64,000 nt of DNA. Source: Govania unica. Its GTDB lineage: Bacteria > Pseudomonadota > Alphaproteobacteria > Sphingomonadales > Govanellaceae. Shown piece after piece: positions 16,399-25,594 of this stretch (the first letter of the stretch is position 1; the number at the start of each line of letters is the position of its first letter). The notes beneath the pieces are model-generated. The model was not told the DNA's origin. It saw nothing but the letters and a program-made list of their open reading frames with translations, and ran no database searches. The stretch spans positions 558,001-622,000 of the forward strand of contig NZ_JANWOI010000003.1 in assembly GCF_027920805.1 (NCBI RefSeq), in the 5' to 3' direction. A program made the translations under genes and the position numbers.

Positions 16399-17554
16399 TC
16401 CCATCATCCTGAATATCAAGAATAACCAACCGCCCCCCACGCACGGCCAACCCGAGCCGCCCTTCGCGGATAGCCTCCGCATCGCGGCCAAACAGCTCAT
16501 AGCGCCAGCCATGCAGCGCCGCAATCTCCGGATGTCCGCCTTGGGCGATCAGTTCGAGATCCCCCGACGACGCCACCAGTTTCGGCGCCACGCCATTTTC
16601 CTGGCAGCGCAGCTTCAACAGCACCTTGATCAGGTCCGAAAGCGGCGAATTGCCGACGCTGCGGTCTTCATGTTCGGCTTCCGGCAGATCGCTATCGGGC
16701 AGGGCCTCGGCCCGGGCCACGGCGGCGAGCAGGGATTGCCCCTCTTTGCTTTCGGCCGAGCGCTTGGAAAAGCCGCGAATGGCCCCAAGTTCATCTTCCG
16801 TATGCGGCGGATGGGCGGCCAGTTCCATGATGATATCGTCGCGGACAATGCGATTGCGCGGCACATTCTTGCGTTGCGCCTCGGTTTCCCGCCATTCGGC
16901 CAAAGCCTGCACCAGCGCGAGGAACCGCCGGTTGCGGCTGCGCGGCTTCAACCGCCGCCAGGCGTCCTCAGGATGCAGCCGATAGGTGGCGGTATCGGTC
17001 AGAACCGCCATTTCCTCGTCAATCCACGAGCCGCGGCCGTTCTGTTCCAGTTTGGCGAACAGTTTGGCGAACACGTCACGCAAATGAATGACATCGCCCA
17101 GTGCATAATCGATCTGGCGGCGGCTGAGCGGCCGCTTCGACCAGTCGGTAAAGCGCACGGCCTTATCAAGCTTGGCCCCGGTGAGCTTGTTCACCAGCGT
17201 CTCATAGCCCACGGATTCGCCATAGCCACAGACCATGGCGGCCACCTGGGTATCAAACAGCGGGTAGGGCACCCCGCCCATTTCATGGACAAAGATTTCC
17301 ACATCCTGCCGCGCCGAATGAAACACCTTGAGGATTTTTTCATCCCGCATCAGCTCATAAAACGGCGCGAGATCGAGCTTTGGGGCCAAGGTATCGATGG
17401 CACAGTAAAAATCATCCCCGGCCACCTGAATCAGGCACAGCTGCGGCCAGAATGTCGAATCCCGCAAAAATTCGGTGTCGACAGTCAGAACCGAGGATTG
17501 GCCAAGCCGCGCGCAAGCAGCCGTGAGGTCGTCTGTTGTTGTGATCATTGTCAT
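16379..17554 (-). CDS. rnd: Ribonuclease D
   Basis: A 391-residue 3'-5' exonuclease of the DEDD-y class that trims tRNA and other small RNAs. The catalytic motifs are VDTEFLRDSTFW (Exo I, about 22-33), FHSARQDVEIF (Exo II) and RRQIDYALGDVIHL (Exo III with Tyr). An HRDC domain follows at about 210-290 (WRETEAQRKNVPRNRIVRDD). The start at 17554 has AGGA 7 bases upstream and gives the usual N terminus; the longer reading frame upstream is not supported. It converges on ppx. Confidence 0.94.
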   Translation of the reverse strand: MTMITTTDDLTAACARLGQSSVLTVDTEFLRDSTFWPQLCLIQVAGDDFYCAIDTLAPKLDLAPFYELMRDEKILKVFHSARQDVEIFVHEMGGVPYPLFDTQVAAMVCGYGESVGYETLVNKLTGAKLDKAVRFTDWSKRPLSRRQIDYALGDVIHLRDVFAKLFAKLEQNGRGSWIDEEMAVLTDTATYRLHPEDAWRRLKPRSRNRRFLALVQALAEWRETEAQRKNVPRNRIVRDDIIMELAAHPPHTEDELGAIRGFSKRSAESKEGQSLLAAVARAEALPDSDLPEAEHEDRSVGNSPLSDLIKVLLKLRCQENGVAPKLVASSGDLELIAQGGHPEIAALHGWRYELFGRDAEAIREGRLGLAVRGGRLVILDIQDDGTAVTRA

Positions 17555-17728
17555 GCCAATTCCTATAGCGCGATCGCAGACAAAATGCAGCAATCGAATG
17601 CAACCCCTCAGCGGTTTGTTCCACAGGCCTATTCGTGGCAGTCCCGCGGCATTCCATGCGGCCACAAAAGAAAGCCCGGATCCCGGCTTTCAGAAAACAA
17701 GGCTGATGGTTTTGGCGCTGATTCAAGG

Positions 17729-17810
17729 GTCATTGCGAGGCGCAGCCGAAGCAATCCAGCCCGCAGTTAAGCCTGGATCGCCACGCCGCTTACGCGGCTC
17801 GCGATGACGG
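17729..17810. repeat. Asymmetric palindromic repeat, reverse copy of 9954-10042
   Basis: It begins GTCATTGCGAGGCGCAGCCG and ends with the CGCTTACGCGGCTCGCGATG arm. It is the same two-arm element as at 9954-10042, in the opposite orientation. Confidence 0.85.
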
Positions 17811-17875
17811 TATTCGGCGGCTTTTTCCTATTTAAATCAGGCAGTCCATCATATTGGCGATGGCATGGTTGAACC

Positions 17876-17906
17876 ATGGATGGCCGGGTCAAGCCCGGGC
17901 ATGACA
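17876..17906. repeat. TGTCAT-CCGGG family repeat (reverse)
   Basis: ATGGATGGCCGGGTCAAGCC... to GGGCATGACA, one of about ten copies of this palindromic family between 6.0 and 18.1 kb. Confidence 0.85.
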
Positions 17907-17950
17907 ATTTTGGAACTGTGCCGAGTGTGAAGGTATTGTTCCCGGATGTG

Positions 17951-18069
17951 TCAGTCTTGTGCCAGATGTAACGGTTCAGTCTTGTATCCGGACCTAACAG
18001 GAATATGCCCTGTGTATCGGAATTGCTGCATCCTTGTGAAATTGCAGCAGCCTTGTGAAATTGCAGCAG
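17951..18069. repeat. Short direct repeats in the rnd-aspS gap
   Basis: TCAGTCTTGT occurs at 17951 and 17976, 25 bases apart, each followed by a loosely related segment ending TAAC. Further on, a 19-bp unit CCTTGTGAAATTGCAGCAG is tandemly repeated (18032-18050 and 18051-18069). Neither is part of a gene. They could be relics of a transposon end and replication slippage respectively. Confidence 0.6.
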
Positions 18070-18080
18070 CATTATAAATC

Positions 18081-18229
18081 TGTCATTGCCGGGCTTGACC
18101 CGGCAATCCAGCTTGCCGGTGATCGAGCCATGGATACGCAGGTCGAGCTAAGTGTCTTGCTATTCCCACCCACCCCCAGCCGTCTCATTTTTCGTACCTG
18201 TCACTCTCGTGAACGCGGGAATCCAGAGC
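18081..18229. repeat. TGTCAT-CCGGG repeat and a related GTCACTCTCGTG half-element
   Basis: A forward copy of the common repeat lies at 18081-18112. At 18199-18229 TGTCACTCTCGTGAACGCGG... to ATCCAGAG has the same ends with a different core. Apart from these and the repeats listed before, the 807-base gap between rnd and aspS holds no gene. Confidence 0.7.
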
Positions 18230-18291
18230 GGCCGTGCCACCACAATCCCACCCGACCACCGCCATATTTCCCCTCAAAACCCCCGTACCTC

Positions 18292-18320
18292 TTGACAAAC
18301 CCCTCCATTCCGTGTGCTTT
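18292..18320 (+). promoter_or_regulatory. Candidate sigma-70 promoter of aspS
   Basis: A consensus TTGACA (18292-18297) is followed after 17 bases by TGCTTT (18315-18320). This gives a leader of about 35 bases before the aspS ATG at 18362. Confidence 0.5.
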
Positions 18321-18361
18321 TCCCGCTTGTCCCAACGCTTTCAACGAATGGCAGTCAATCC

Positions 18362-20140
18362 ATGCATCGCTATCGCTCCCATACCTGCAACGACCTCAAC
18401 CGCGCCAATGTGGGTGAAACCGCGCGGATTTCGGGCTGGGTCCATCGCAAACGCGACCATGGCAATCTGTTGTTCATCGACTTGCGCGACCATTACGGTC
18501 TGACGCAGGTGGTGATGGACAGCGAAAGCCCGGCCTTCAAACTGGCTGAAAGCCTGCGCACGGAAAGCGTCATCACGGTTACCGGCAAGGTCGTCGCCCG
18601 TTCGGCCGACACCATCAATCCAAACCTGCCCACTGGCGAGATCGAGCTTCAGGCCGCCGAGGTCGAAGTTCAGGGCGCGGCGCAGGAACTGCCCATGCCA
18701 GTGTTCGGCGATAATGAATATCCCGAAGAGATTCGCCTCAAATACCGTTTCCTCGACCTGCGGCGGGAGCGTCTGCACAAGAATATCGTGCTCCGCTCCA
18801 AGGTCATTTCCTCGATCCGCACGCGCATGGTCGATCAGGGGTTTCTTGAATATCAGACCCCGATCCTGACCGCGTCCTCACCTGAAGGCGCTCGCGACTT
18901 TCTCGTGCCAAGCCGCATACATCCCGGCAAGTTCTATGCCCTGCCGCAAGCGCCGCAGCAGTTCAAACAGTTGCTGATGGTGGCCGGGTTCGACCGCTAT
19001 TTCCAGATCGCTCCCTGTTTCCGCGACGAAGATGCCCGCGCCGACCGCAGCCCGGGGGAGTTCTATCAGCTCGACTTCGAGATGAGCTTTGTCACCCAGG
19101 AAGATGTTTTCGCCGCCATCGAACCGGTGCTCGCCGGGATTTTCGAGGAATTTTCCAGCAAGGAAATTTCAAAGCCGCCCTTCCGTCGCATCCCGTTCCG
19201 CGAGTCCATGCTGAAATACGGCAATGACAAGCCGGATCTGCGCAATCCGATCCTCATTTCCGACGTGACCGAAGTGTTCCGCGGCTCCGACTTCGGCATC
19301 TTCGCCAAGGCCGTGGACGCCGGTGCGGTCGTGCGCGCCATCCCGGCACCGGGCGCGGGCGCCCATGCCCGCAGCTTCTTTGACAAGATGAACGACTGGG
19401 CTCGCGCCGCAGGTTATGCCGGTCTCGGCTATGCCATTTTCAAGGACGGCGAAGTTAAGGGCCCCATCGCCTCGAAACTGGATGCCTCGCGTATCGCCAA
19501 GTTGCAGGAACTGACCGGCGTCAAGGACGGCGACGGCGTATTCTTCGCCTGTGGCAAGGAAGCTGACGCAGCGAAACTCGCCGGTGAAGCCCGCACCCGC
19601 GTCGGTACTGATCTTGACCTGATCGATCAGAACCGCTTCGAGTTCTGCTGGATCGTTGATTTCCCGATGTATGAATATAACGAGCAGGACAAAAAGATCG
19701 ATTTCAGCCACAACCCGTTCTCGATGCCGCAGGGTGGCATGGAAGCGTTGCTGGAAAAAGATCCGCTCGACATTCTTGCCTATCAATATGACATCGTCTG
19801 CAATGGTATTGAATTGTCGTCAGGCGCGATCCGCAACCATCGTCCAGACATCATGCTGAAAGCCTTTGAAATCGCAGGCTACAGCAATGATGAAGTCGAA
19901 GAAAAATTCTCCGGCATGCTCAATGCCTTCCGCTATGGCGCACCGCCCCATGGTGGCTCGGCTCCCGGCATCGACCGCATGGTCATGCTGATTGCCGACG
20001 AACCCAACATCCGCGAAGTCATCCTGTTCCCCATGAACCAGCAGGCACAGGACCTGATGATGGGCGCACCGGGCGAGGTCACCCCGAAACAGCTGCGCGA
20101 ACTCAACCTCCGCGTGGTGTTGCCAGACCCGAAGAAATAG
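18362..20140 (+). CDS. aspS: Aspartyl-tRNA synthetase
   Basis: A 592-residue class IIb synthetase of the bacterial type. It has an OB-fold anticodon-binding domain (about 1-110, with [20 protein letters not shown]), the catalytic core with motif 2 ([19 protein letters not shown], about 220-238), the inserted GAD domain (about 290-420) and motif 3 ([13 protein letters not shown] near the C terminus). The start at 18362 ([11 protein letters not shown]) is the normal family start. The gene is transcribed alone and followed by a terminator hairpin. Whether it also charges tRNA-Asn depends on whether asnS is encoded elsewhere. Confidence 0.96.
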   Translation: MHRYRSHTCNDLNRANVGETARISGWVHRKRDHGNLLFIDLRDHYGLTQVVMDSESPAFKLAESLRTESVITVTGKVVARSADTINPNLPTGEIELQAAEVEVQGAAQELPMPVFGDNEYPEEIRLKYRFLDLRRERLHKNIVLRSKVISSIRTRMVDQGFLEYQTPILTASSPEGARDFLVPSRIHPGKFYALPQAPQQFKQLLMVAGFDRYFQIAPCFRDEDARADRSPGEFYQLDFEMSFVTQEDVFAAIEPVLAGIFEEFSSKEISKPPFRRIPFRESMLKYGNDKPDLRNPILISDVTEVFRGSDFGIFAKAVDAGAVVRAIPAPGAGAHARSFFDKMNDWARAAGYAGLGYAIFKDGEVKGPIASKLDASRIAKLQELTGVKDGDGVFFACGKEADAAKLAGEARTRVGTDLDLIDQNRFEFCWIVDFPMYEYNEQDKKIDFSHNPFSMPQGGMEALLEKDPLDILAYQYDIVCNGIELSSGAIRNHRPDIMLKAFEIAGYSNDEVEEKFSGMLNAFRYGAPPHGGSAPGIDRMVMLIADEPNIREVILFPMNQQAQDLMMGAPGEVTPKQLRELNLRVVLPDPKK

Positions 20141-20193
20141 CATCCGCCACAAAGGTCATCGTCTCACGATGATGACCCGGGTGAGACTTCCCA

Positions 20194-20235
20194 AACGGCC
20201 TATGGTCCAACCGGATCATGGGCCGTTCTGTTTTT
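20194..20235 (+). terminator. Rho-independent terminator of aspS
   Basis: AACGGCC (20194-20200) pairs with GGCCGTT (20221-20227), with further internal pairing (TCC/GGA), followed by CTGTTTTT. A smaller hairpin, GTCTCAC/GTGAGAC, lies just before it at 20161-20187. The rest of the about 300-base gap to the next gene shows nothing recognisable. Confidence 0.75.
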
Positions 20236-20439
20236 CTATTTTGTATTTAGGTTTCAAGCCCAGGCGGACCAATGACGGCCCAAAAATCAGAATCGCCCAT
20301 AAATTCTAAGGCCTTAGTGCGTCCCTGAGGTTTTGTCCCAATCTTGTCACTGGTCCGTCACAGACCTCGCGGGGCATTCTGCATCTCAAGACGTTAAGAC
20401 CATACGGCGAGATGTAAGATGTTACGAGAGGTTGAGATC

Positions 20440-20697
20440 ATGGGCCAGTTTGCGAAACCGGAGGGCGCGAAATTCGAAGCGACGCTCTACAACCGCGAAG
20501 TTCAGGCCTATCTCAAATCAGGTAAAAAACATCCGCGGTTTTATGCTGGTTGGGCATACCAGAACATCATCACAGTCATTGCTCGTAGTATCGAAGAAGC
20601 CCGGAAACGGATCCGCACGGACTATCCGGAGACCGAGGGCTTCGTGCTGATGGCCATCGAGCCCTATCATCAGCATGGCTGGCGCAGTTTCAACTGA
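20440..20697 (+). CDS. Small hypothetical protein
   Basis: An 85-residue protein I do not recognise. It is soluble in appearance, with no signal peptide or membrane helix, and is rich in aromatic and charged residues (HPRFYAGWAYQNIITVIARS, EPYHQHGWRSFN). The ATG at 20440 is preferred because GAGAGG lies 8 bases upstream; ATG 20419 would add seven residues. It converges with the small membrane-protein gene on the other strand, 12 bases away. Codon use is like that of its neighbours, which supports a real gene. Confidence 0.65.
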   Translation: MGQFAKPEGAKFEATLYNREVQAYLKSGKKHPRFYAGWAYQNIITVIARSIEEARKRIRTDYPETEGFVLMAIEPYHQHGWRSFN

Positions 20698-20709
20698 GCC
20701 AAAGGGTGT

Positions 20710-20991
20710 TCAGACAGTACGCATCCCCGCCCAATCAGGCAGGTCCGTGATAACCGCGCGTCTCGGTCTTTTGACCGGCCGGCTCTGAACCCGGGCAACA
20801 GATTGGCGCACAACCTGTTTGCGCGGCCGGTGCCGGGTCCAATCCTCCCGAACCGCATTGAAAATAGCCGACGTATGCGGCGCCAGATAGGGGCGCAGAT
20901 TGCGGGCGATTTCAAAAAGGCCGTAAAGCGCCACCGCCCACATCACCGCAACAATCGCATATCCGATCAAGTGAAAAGTCGTCGTTCCCAT
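20710..20991 (-). CDS. Small membrane protein of unknown function
   Basis: A 93-residue protein with one N-terminal membrane helix (FHLIGYAIVAVMWAVALYGL, about 6-25). A basic cytoplasmic-looking tail follows (RHRPRKQVVRQ, RPVKRPRRA). No family is recognised. The ATG at 20991 has AGGGG 9 bases upstream, whereas ATG 21000 would directly touch that sequence. A membrane-anchored, possibly nucleic-acid- or phospholipid-interacting tail is only a guess from its charge. Confidence 0.55.
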   Translation of the reverse strand: MGTTTFHLIGYAIVAVMWAVALYGLFEIARNLRPYLAPHTSAIFNAVREDWTRHRPRKQVVRQSVARVQSRPVKRPRRAVITDLPDWAGMRTV

Positions 20992-21124
20992 AACGGTCAT
21001 CCCCTGTTCCCTTAACGTTCACACAGTAAACCGCATCCTGCGCGGAATGTCAAGAACAAGATGAGAACATTATGGGAATATCAAAGGAACATCCAGAAAA
21101 GCGCGGATTTCCAACCCTTCCAGA

Positions 21125-22525
21125 CTAGCCACCATAAGCGACCCGCATCCCGGCGACACGGTCGAGCTTGGCATAAAACGCGCTCCAATCGTCCTCAAGT
21201 GCGATGGGCGCCCAAAGTGATTCGACTTCATCAATCAACATGCTCTCGGGCCGCGCCCCTTTGAAATAATCATGGTTCAGCCGCGCCGGGTCCACAGCCT
21301 CGTAGCCCTCAAGCCGCTGCCGGAAGGTGGCAAAGGCCTCGCCCGCATAGGTCTGCGCTTCGGGGCTCGCGGCGGCGCGGTCGGCGCTCAGAACCCCGCC
21401 CTGCCAGTCGAAAAAGGCCTGTTCATAGCCAACTTGAGACGCATGGAGGAAGCCATTAAAATCGCGCAACAGATCGTCGTCCTCCGTCTCCCCGCGTGAC
21501 CGCACCCCAAGCCGCCGCAGATAGGCCGCGCGCAGTTCCCGGTCCATGATCAGCGGAAAATCCTGCAAGGCACGCACGAGCTTGTCGCGGTCACCCACCA
21601 GCAACAGGCATTCCGCCAGCCGTTGCAGGTTCCAGTAAAGCGCTTCCAACTGGCGGCCAAAGCTGTAAAGCCCGCTATGATCGAAATAAGCGGCGGTAAA
21701 ATTCGGATCGAGCGTCGGCAACCAGCGCCACGGCCCATAATCGAAACTTTCGCCCATGATATTGGTGTTGTCGGTATTCAAAACCCCATGCACGAATCCG
21801 GCGGCCATCCATTCCGCGCCCATGCGCGCCACATTGCCGATCACGATATGGAGAAATTCGTCCGCCGTCTGAAAATCCGGGATGAGCCAGCGGCGGCAAT
21901 AGTCCAGCAATTCCTGAATGCGCGCCGCATCCTGATAAAACGCCTGGCGCTGAAAGGTTCCAATGCGCACATGCGAATATCCAAGCCGCACCAGCACGCT
22001 CGACCGCGTGGGCGAGGGCTCGTCTCCGCGCTGCAAGGCTTCCCCGGTTTCAATCAGACTGAGGCTTTTCGACGTCGTGACGCCCTGCGCCTCCAGCATC
22101 TCCGTCGCCAGAATCTCCCGCAGGCCGCCTTTCAACGTCAGCCGCCCATCGCCCGACCGCGACCAGGGCGTCTGGCCGCTGCCCTTGGTGCCAAGTTCCA
22201 GCAGGCGGCCGGTGCCGCGTTCCCGCATCTGGGCAAAGCTGAATCCGCGCCCGTCGCCAAGATCGGGGTTATAGGTGCGGAACTGATGCCCGTGATATCG
22301 GAGCGACAGCGGCCCGGGCAGGGTGTCAGGCAGCGGCTCGAACCGGCCGAAATGGGCGATCCATTCGGCGTCGCTCAGGCCGTCAAGCCCGATGCTGGCC
22401 GCCGCCCGGTCATTGCGGAATCGCAAGACATGCTGCGGAAACGCGGCCGCCGCCACCAGGTCGTAAAACCCATCGCCAAGGGTCAAAAGCGCCGCTTCCG
22501 GGCGGTAATCAGCAGAGACGGGCAT
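21125..22525 (-). CDS. selO: Protein adenylyltransferase SelO (YdiU/UPF0061 family)
   Basis: A 466-residue pseudokinase-fold enzyme. SelO transfers AMP from ATP to Ser, Thr or Tyr of target proteins and is linked to redox stress. Visible family features are the YHGHQFRTYNPDLGDGRG segment, LGTKGSGQTPWSRSGDGRL (nucleotide loop), SHVRIGTFQ and the active-site stretch HGVLNTDNTNIMGESFDYGP with the catalytic Asp-Asn pair. The C terminus lacks the Cys (Sec in some eukaryotes) seen in longer family members. The start has GGAG at the right distance. It follows hrpB by 8 bases and is probably co-transcribed with it. Confidence 0.92.
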   Translation of the reverse strand: MPVSADYRPEAALLTLGDGFYDLVAAAAFPQHVLRFRNDRAAASIGLDGLSDAEWIAHFGRFEPLPDTLPGPLSLRYHGHQFRTYNPDLGDGRGFSFAQMRERGTGRLLELGTKGSGQTPWSRSGDGRLTLKGGLREILATEMLEAQGVTTSKSLSLIETGEALQRGDEPSPTRSSVLVRLGYSHVRIGTFQRQAFYQDAARIQELLDYCRRWLIPDFQTADEFLHIVIGNVARMGAEWMAAGFVHGVLNTDNTNIMGESFDYGPWRWLPTLDPNFTAAYFDHSGLYSFGRQLEALYWNLQRLAECLLLVGDRDKLVRALQDFPLIMDRELRAAYLRRLGVRSRGETEDDDLLRDFNGFLHASQVGYEQAFFDWQGGVLSADRAAASPEAQTYAGEAFATFRQRLEGYEAVDPARLNHDYFKGARPESMLIDEVESLWAPIALEDDWSAFYAKLDRVAGMRVAYGG

Positions 22526-22533
22526 GGAGACTC

Positions 22534-25020
22534 CTAAGCACGGGGGCGGGGTTTAATGCGCGCGGTCGGCGGCGCGGCGCGCGGATCGTCAGGCCAGAAA
22601 TGCTTTGGATAACGGCCCTTCAGATCACGTTTTACATCAGCATAGCCGCGATCCCAGAAACTCACGAGATCCTGCGTCACCTGCACCGGCCGCTGAGCCG
22701 GCGACAGCAATTGCAGCGTCACTGCCACCCGGCCATTCATGACGGTGGGGGTCTGGGTGGCTCCGAACATTTCCTGCAAGCGCACCGACAACAGCGGCCG
22801 CTCCCCACCATAGTCAATGGGCAGGCGCGAGCCCGATGGCACCGTCCAATGGCTCGGCACCCACTGATCCAGTTTCTGCTGAGCCGCCCAATCAAGCTGT
22901 CCGCGCAAGGCACTGCCAAGATCAATACGGCCAAACTGGCTTTCCCGGCTCACGCCATCAAGATAAGGCCCAAGCCAATCGTCCAGCCGCGCGAGCAATC
23001 CAGCATCCGAAAAATCCGGCCAGCCGCCGTCCGGGTCATGGCGGGCGGCAAACTCCACCCGGCCGCGAAAGGCTTCAAGCTCCCGCGTCCAGGGCAAGGC
23101 CGCGAGCCCGAGCATCCGGATGCCGTCGGCCACCGCCGCCCGCATACGCTCCGGCGCGGGGCGCACCGGCCGTTCGGCGAGGATCAGCGCATCGAGCCGT
23201 TCCTGCTCCACCGCCTGCACGGCGCGGTTGCGTGGGTCCCAGGCGACGGTCAGCTGGGTCTCCATACGGTCGGCGAACAGCTCCTCGATGTCATCGAGAT
23301 CAAGCGGGGCGGCCAGATAAATCCGCGCCGTCGCACGGTCGCCATCCAGCGCGGCAATGGCCAGATATTCGGAATTGGCCAATGGGTCCGTGGGGTCCAG
23401 CTGCGCCCCCCGTCCATTGGCCAGCTGATAACTGCCACGCGCGTCGCCACGCCGCCGCGCCACCCGGTCAGGGTAAGCAAGCGCCAGCAACGGCCCGCTG
23501 CGATCGATGATGGCCGCAGGATCCGGCATGACCAGTTTGTCGGGGGTAAGCCGTCTGGCCGTTTCGATCAGGCGGCGAAACACGCCGTCGCGTTCCCGGC
23601 CCATGGCCTCGATCCGGCTTCTAAGGTCGCGGTCGGCCCGGGCCCGGTCGGCGCGAAACGGGTCGCGATCCCCAAGCGTGGCGGCGATCAGCGCGGCCAG
23701 CCCACCATCAGCCTTGCCGCGTATCAGCATATGGGCCAGCCGGGGATGAACGGGCAGGGCGGCCATCTCCCGTCCATGCGCCGTGACAAGCCCCGCGTCA
23801 TCCAGCGCCCCAAGACGCTGCAACAGATCCCGCGCCTGGGCCAGGGCGGCGGCGGGCGGCGGGGTCAGCCACTGCAACTCATTGGCGTCGCTCGTGCCCC
23901 AGACCGCAAGCTCCAGCGCGAGCGGCGCAAGATCGGCAGCCATGATTTCCGGCGGCGTGAAGGCCAGCAGCGCGCGATCCTCAGCCTCGGTCCACAGGCG
24001 GTAACAGACGCCGGGGGCCACGCGTCCGGCCCGGCCCCGGCGTTGGGTGGCCGAGGCGGCGGAGACTTTGACCGTCTCAAGCCGGGTCATGCCGGACACC
24101 GGATCGAACACCGGCAAGCGTGCCCGCCCGCAATCAATCACCACCCGCACGCCGTCAATGGTCAGGGAGGTTTCGGCGATGGAGGTGGCAATAACAATCT
24201 TGCGCATCCCGGCCGGGGCCGGTCGAATGGCCTGATCCTGCTCCGCCGCCGAAAGATCGCCATAAAGCGGCGCGAGCAACACATGGGAGGGCAGCCCATC
24301 GGCCAGCCGATCCGTCAACCGGCGGATTTCGCCAACCCCGGGCAGGAACACCAGAATGCTGCCGTCCTCGTCCTCAAGCGCTCGCCGCACGGCGCGCAGG
24401 CTGTCGGCCACAAGGTCGCCGCTCCCCGTGCGGTCCAGAAACCGCGTCTCCACCGGATAACTCCGGCCTTCCGAACGCAGAACCTCAGCCCCGCCCAGCA
24501 AGGCGGCCACCGGCGCGCCATCAAGGGTGGCCGACATGATCAGGATCTTGAGATCGGGCCTGAGCGCGTCTCGCGCCTCAAGCGTCAGCGCGAGTCCAAG
24601 ATCGGCGTCCAGGCTGCGTTCGTGAAATTCGTCAAAGATCACCAGCGCCACATCGCTCAGTTCGGGGTCGCGTTGCAGGCGGCGGATCAGCACGCCTTCG
24701 GTCACCACCTCGATGCGGGTGTCGCGGCTGATCTTGCGTTCCAGCCGCATGGCATAGCCGACGGTGCCGCCAACCTCTTCGCCCAAAGTCTGCGCCATGC
24801 GCCGGGCGGCAGCGCGAGCGGCGATGCGGCGCGGCTCCAGCATGAGGATTTTGCGATCAGCGCGCCAGCTTTCCCCAAGCAGGGCCAGCGGTACAACAGT
24901 GGTCTTCCCCGCGCCCGGCGGGGCCTCAAGCACCAGACCGCCGGACCGCGCGAGCCCGGCGCGGATGGCGGGGAGCACGTCATCGATGGGTAAATTGAAA
25001 ACATCAGGCACAGAAATCAT
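22534..25020 (-). CDS. hrpB: ATP-dependent helicase HrpB
   Basis: An 828-residue DExH-box helicase. Walker A is APPGAGKT (33-40) and motif II is VIFDEFHERSLDADLGLAL. Motif III is seen as MSATLDG, motif V as ATSIAETSLTIDGVRVVIDCG and motif VI as QRRGRAGRVAPGVCYRLW. A helicase-associated HA2 domain and the HrpB-specific C-terminal region (DLVSFWDRGYADVKRDLKGR) follow. The length is typical. The exact RNA target of HrpB is not well established. It is upstream of selO in a likely two-gene unit, perhaps three with the small membrane-protein gene at 25096-25410. Confidence 0.94.
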   Translation of the reverse strand: MISVPDVFNLPIDDVLPAIRAGLARSGGLVLEAPPGAGKTTVVPLALLGESWRADRKILMLEPRRIAARAAARRMAQTLGEEVGGTVGYAMRLERKISRDTRIEVVTEGVLIRRLQRDPELSDVALVIFDEFHERSLDADLGLALTLEARDALRPDLKILIMSATLDGAPVAALLGGAEVLRSEGRSYPVETRFLDRTGSGDLVADSLRAVRRALEDEDGSILVFLPGVGEIRRLTDRLADGLPSHVLLAPLYGDLSAAEQDQAIRPAPAGMRKIVIATSIAETSLTIDGVRVVIDCGRARLPVFDPVSGMTRLETVKVSAASATQRRGRAGRVAPGVCYRLWTEAEDRALLAFTPPEIMAADLAPLALELAVWGTSDANELQWLTPPPAAALAQARDLLQRLGALDDAGLVTAHGREMAALPVHPRLAHMLIRGKADGGLAALIAATLGDRDPFRADRARADRDLRSRIEAMGRERDGVFRRLIETARRLTPDKLVMPDPAAIIDRSGPLLALAYPDRVARRRGDARGSYQLANGRGAQLDPTDPLANSEYLAIAALDGDRATARIYLAAPLDLDDIEELFADRMETQLTVAWDPRNRAVQAVEQERLDALILAERPVRPAPERMRAAVADGIRMLGLAALPWTRELEAFRGRVEFAARHDPDGGWPDFSDAGLLARLDDWLGPYLDGVSRESQFGRIDLGSALRGQLDWAAQQKLDQWVPSHWTVPSGSRLPIDYGGERPLLSVRLQEMFGATQTPTVMNGRVAVTLQLLSPAQRPVQVTQDLVSFWDRGYADVKRDLKGRYPKHFWPDDPRAAPPTARIKPRPRA

Positions 25021-25095
25021 GGCCGGACTTTAGCCCATAGCCAGGCCCGAGGGAATTGAAGAGAGCGCCGTATTTAGCCGAAGATGTCACACTCC

Positions 25096-25410
25096 CTAAT
25101 GGTGGGGTGCTTCCTCGCTGTCCGCGTCATCGTCATCGTCGGGGTTAAGATCGGCCTTGCTGGCCACCTCGTCGTCGAGGCCGCTGCGCTCGCTGAAAAA
25201 GCCAAGGGCCATCAATCCACCGCCGATCATCACCGACAAGGAGACGCCGAGAATGGCGGCGAAGATCACATGAATGCTGACGGAATCCTGGCCGAGCGAA
25301 TAATAAAAAAGCGTCCCGCCCACCATGATGAAGGCCAGAACGGCAAGCATGACCAGGCGGCGTTTCAAAATGCCCATGGCCATTTTGCGTTGTATTGGAT
25401 CTTGAACCAT
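25096..25410 (-). CDS. Small two-helix membrane protein
   Basis: A 104-residue protein with two membrane helices, about 17-41 (RLVMLAVLAFIMVGGTLFYY) and about 48-72 (HVIFAAILGVSLSVMIGGGL). An acidic, probably cytoplasmic, tail ends in DDDDDADSEEAPHH. GGAG lies upstream of the ATG. The family is unrecognised beyond a resemblance to small alphaproteobacterial membrane proteins of unknown function. It lies 75 bases ahead of hrpB on the same strand. Confidence 0.7.
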   Translation of the reverse strand: MVQDPIQRKMAMGILKRRLVMLAVLAFIMVGGTLFYYSLGQDSVSIHVIFAAILGVSLSVMIGGGLMALGFFSERSGLDDEVASKADLNPDDDDDADSEEAPHH

Positions 25411-25594
25411 CTCGACTCCGTCTCCCTTTGGTTGGTGTTTTCAAAGGGTAAGGTCTCGTGGACTCATGTAGTTACAAAAGCATACGCTCATACGGGCAAA
25501 AGGCGAGGGGTCATTGAAAATTGAAAAGCCACAAAATTCGGAGCATCATGTATCGTGGGAATAATCAATTTTAACGATAGCATTTCATTCGCGT

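Noticed and set aside
18032-18069. A CRISPR-like tandem repeat
   Set aside because: There are only two adjacent 19-bp units without spacers and no cas gene nearby; replication slippage is enough to explain it.
22600-24993. A 797-codon open frame on the plus strand opposite hrpB
   Set aside because: The minus-strand hrpB has every helicase motif. The opposite frame is an artefact of high GC and codon bias, with low-complexity Arg/Gly/His-rich translation and no domain.
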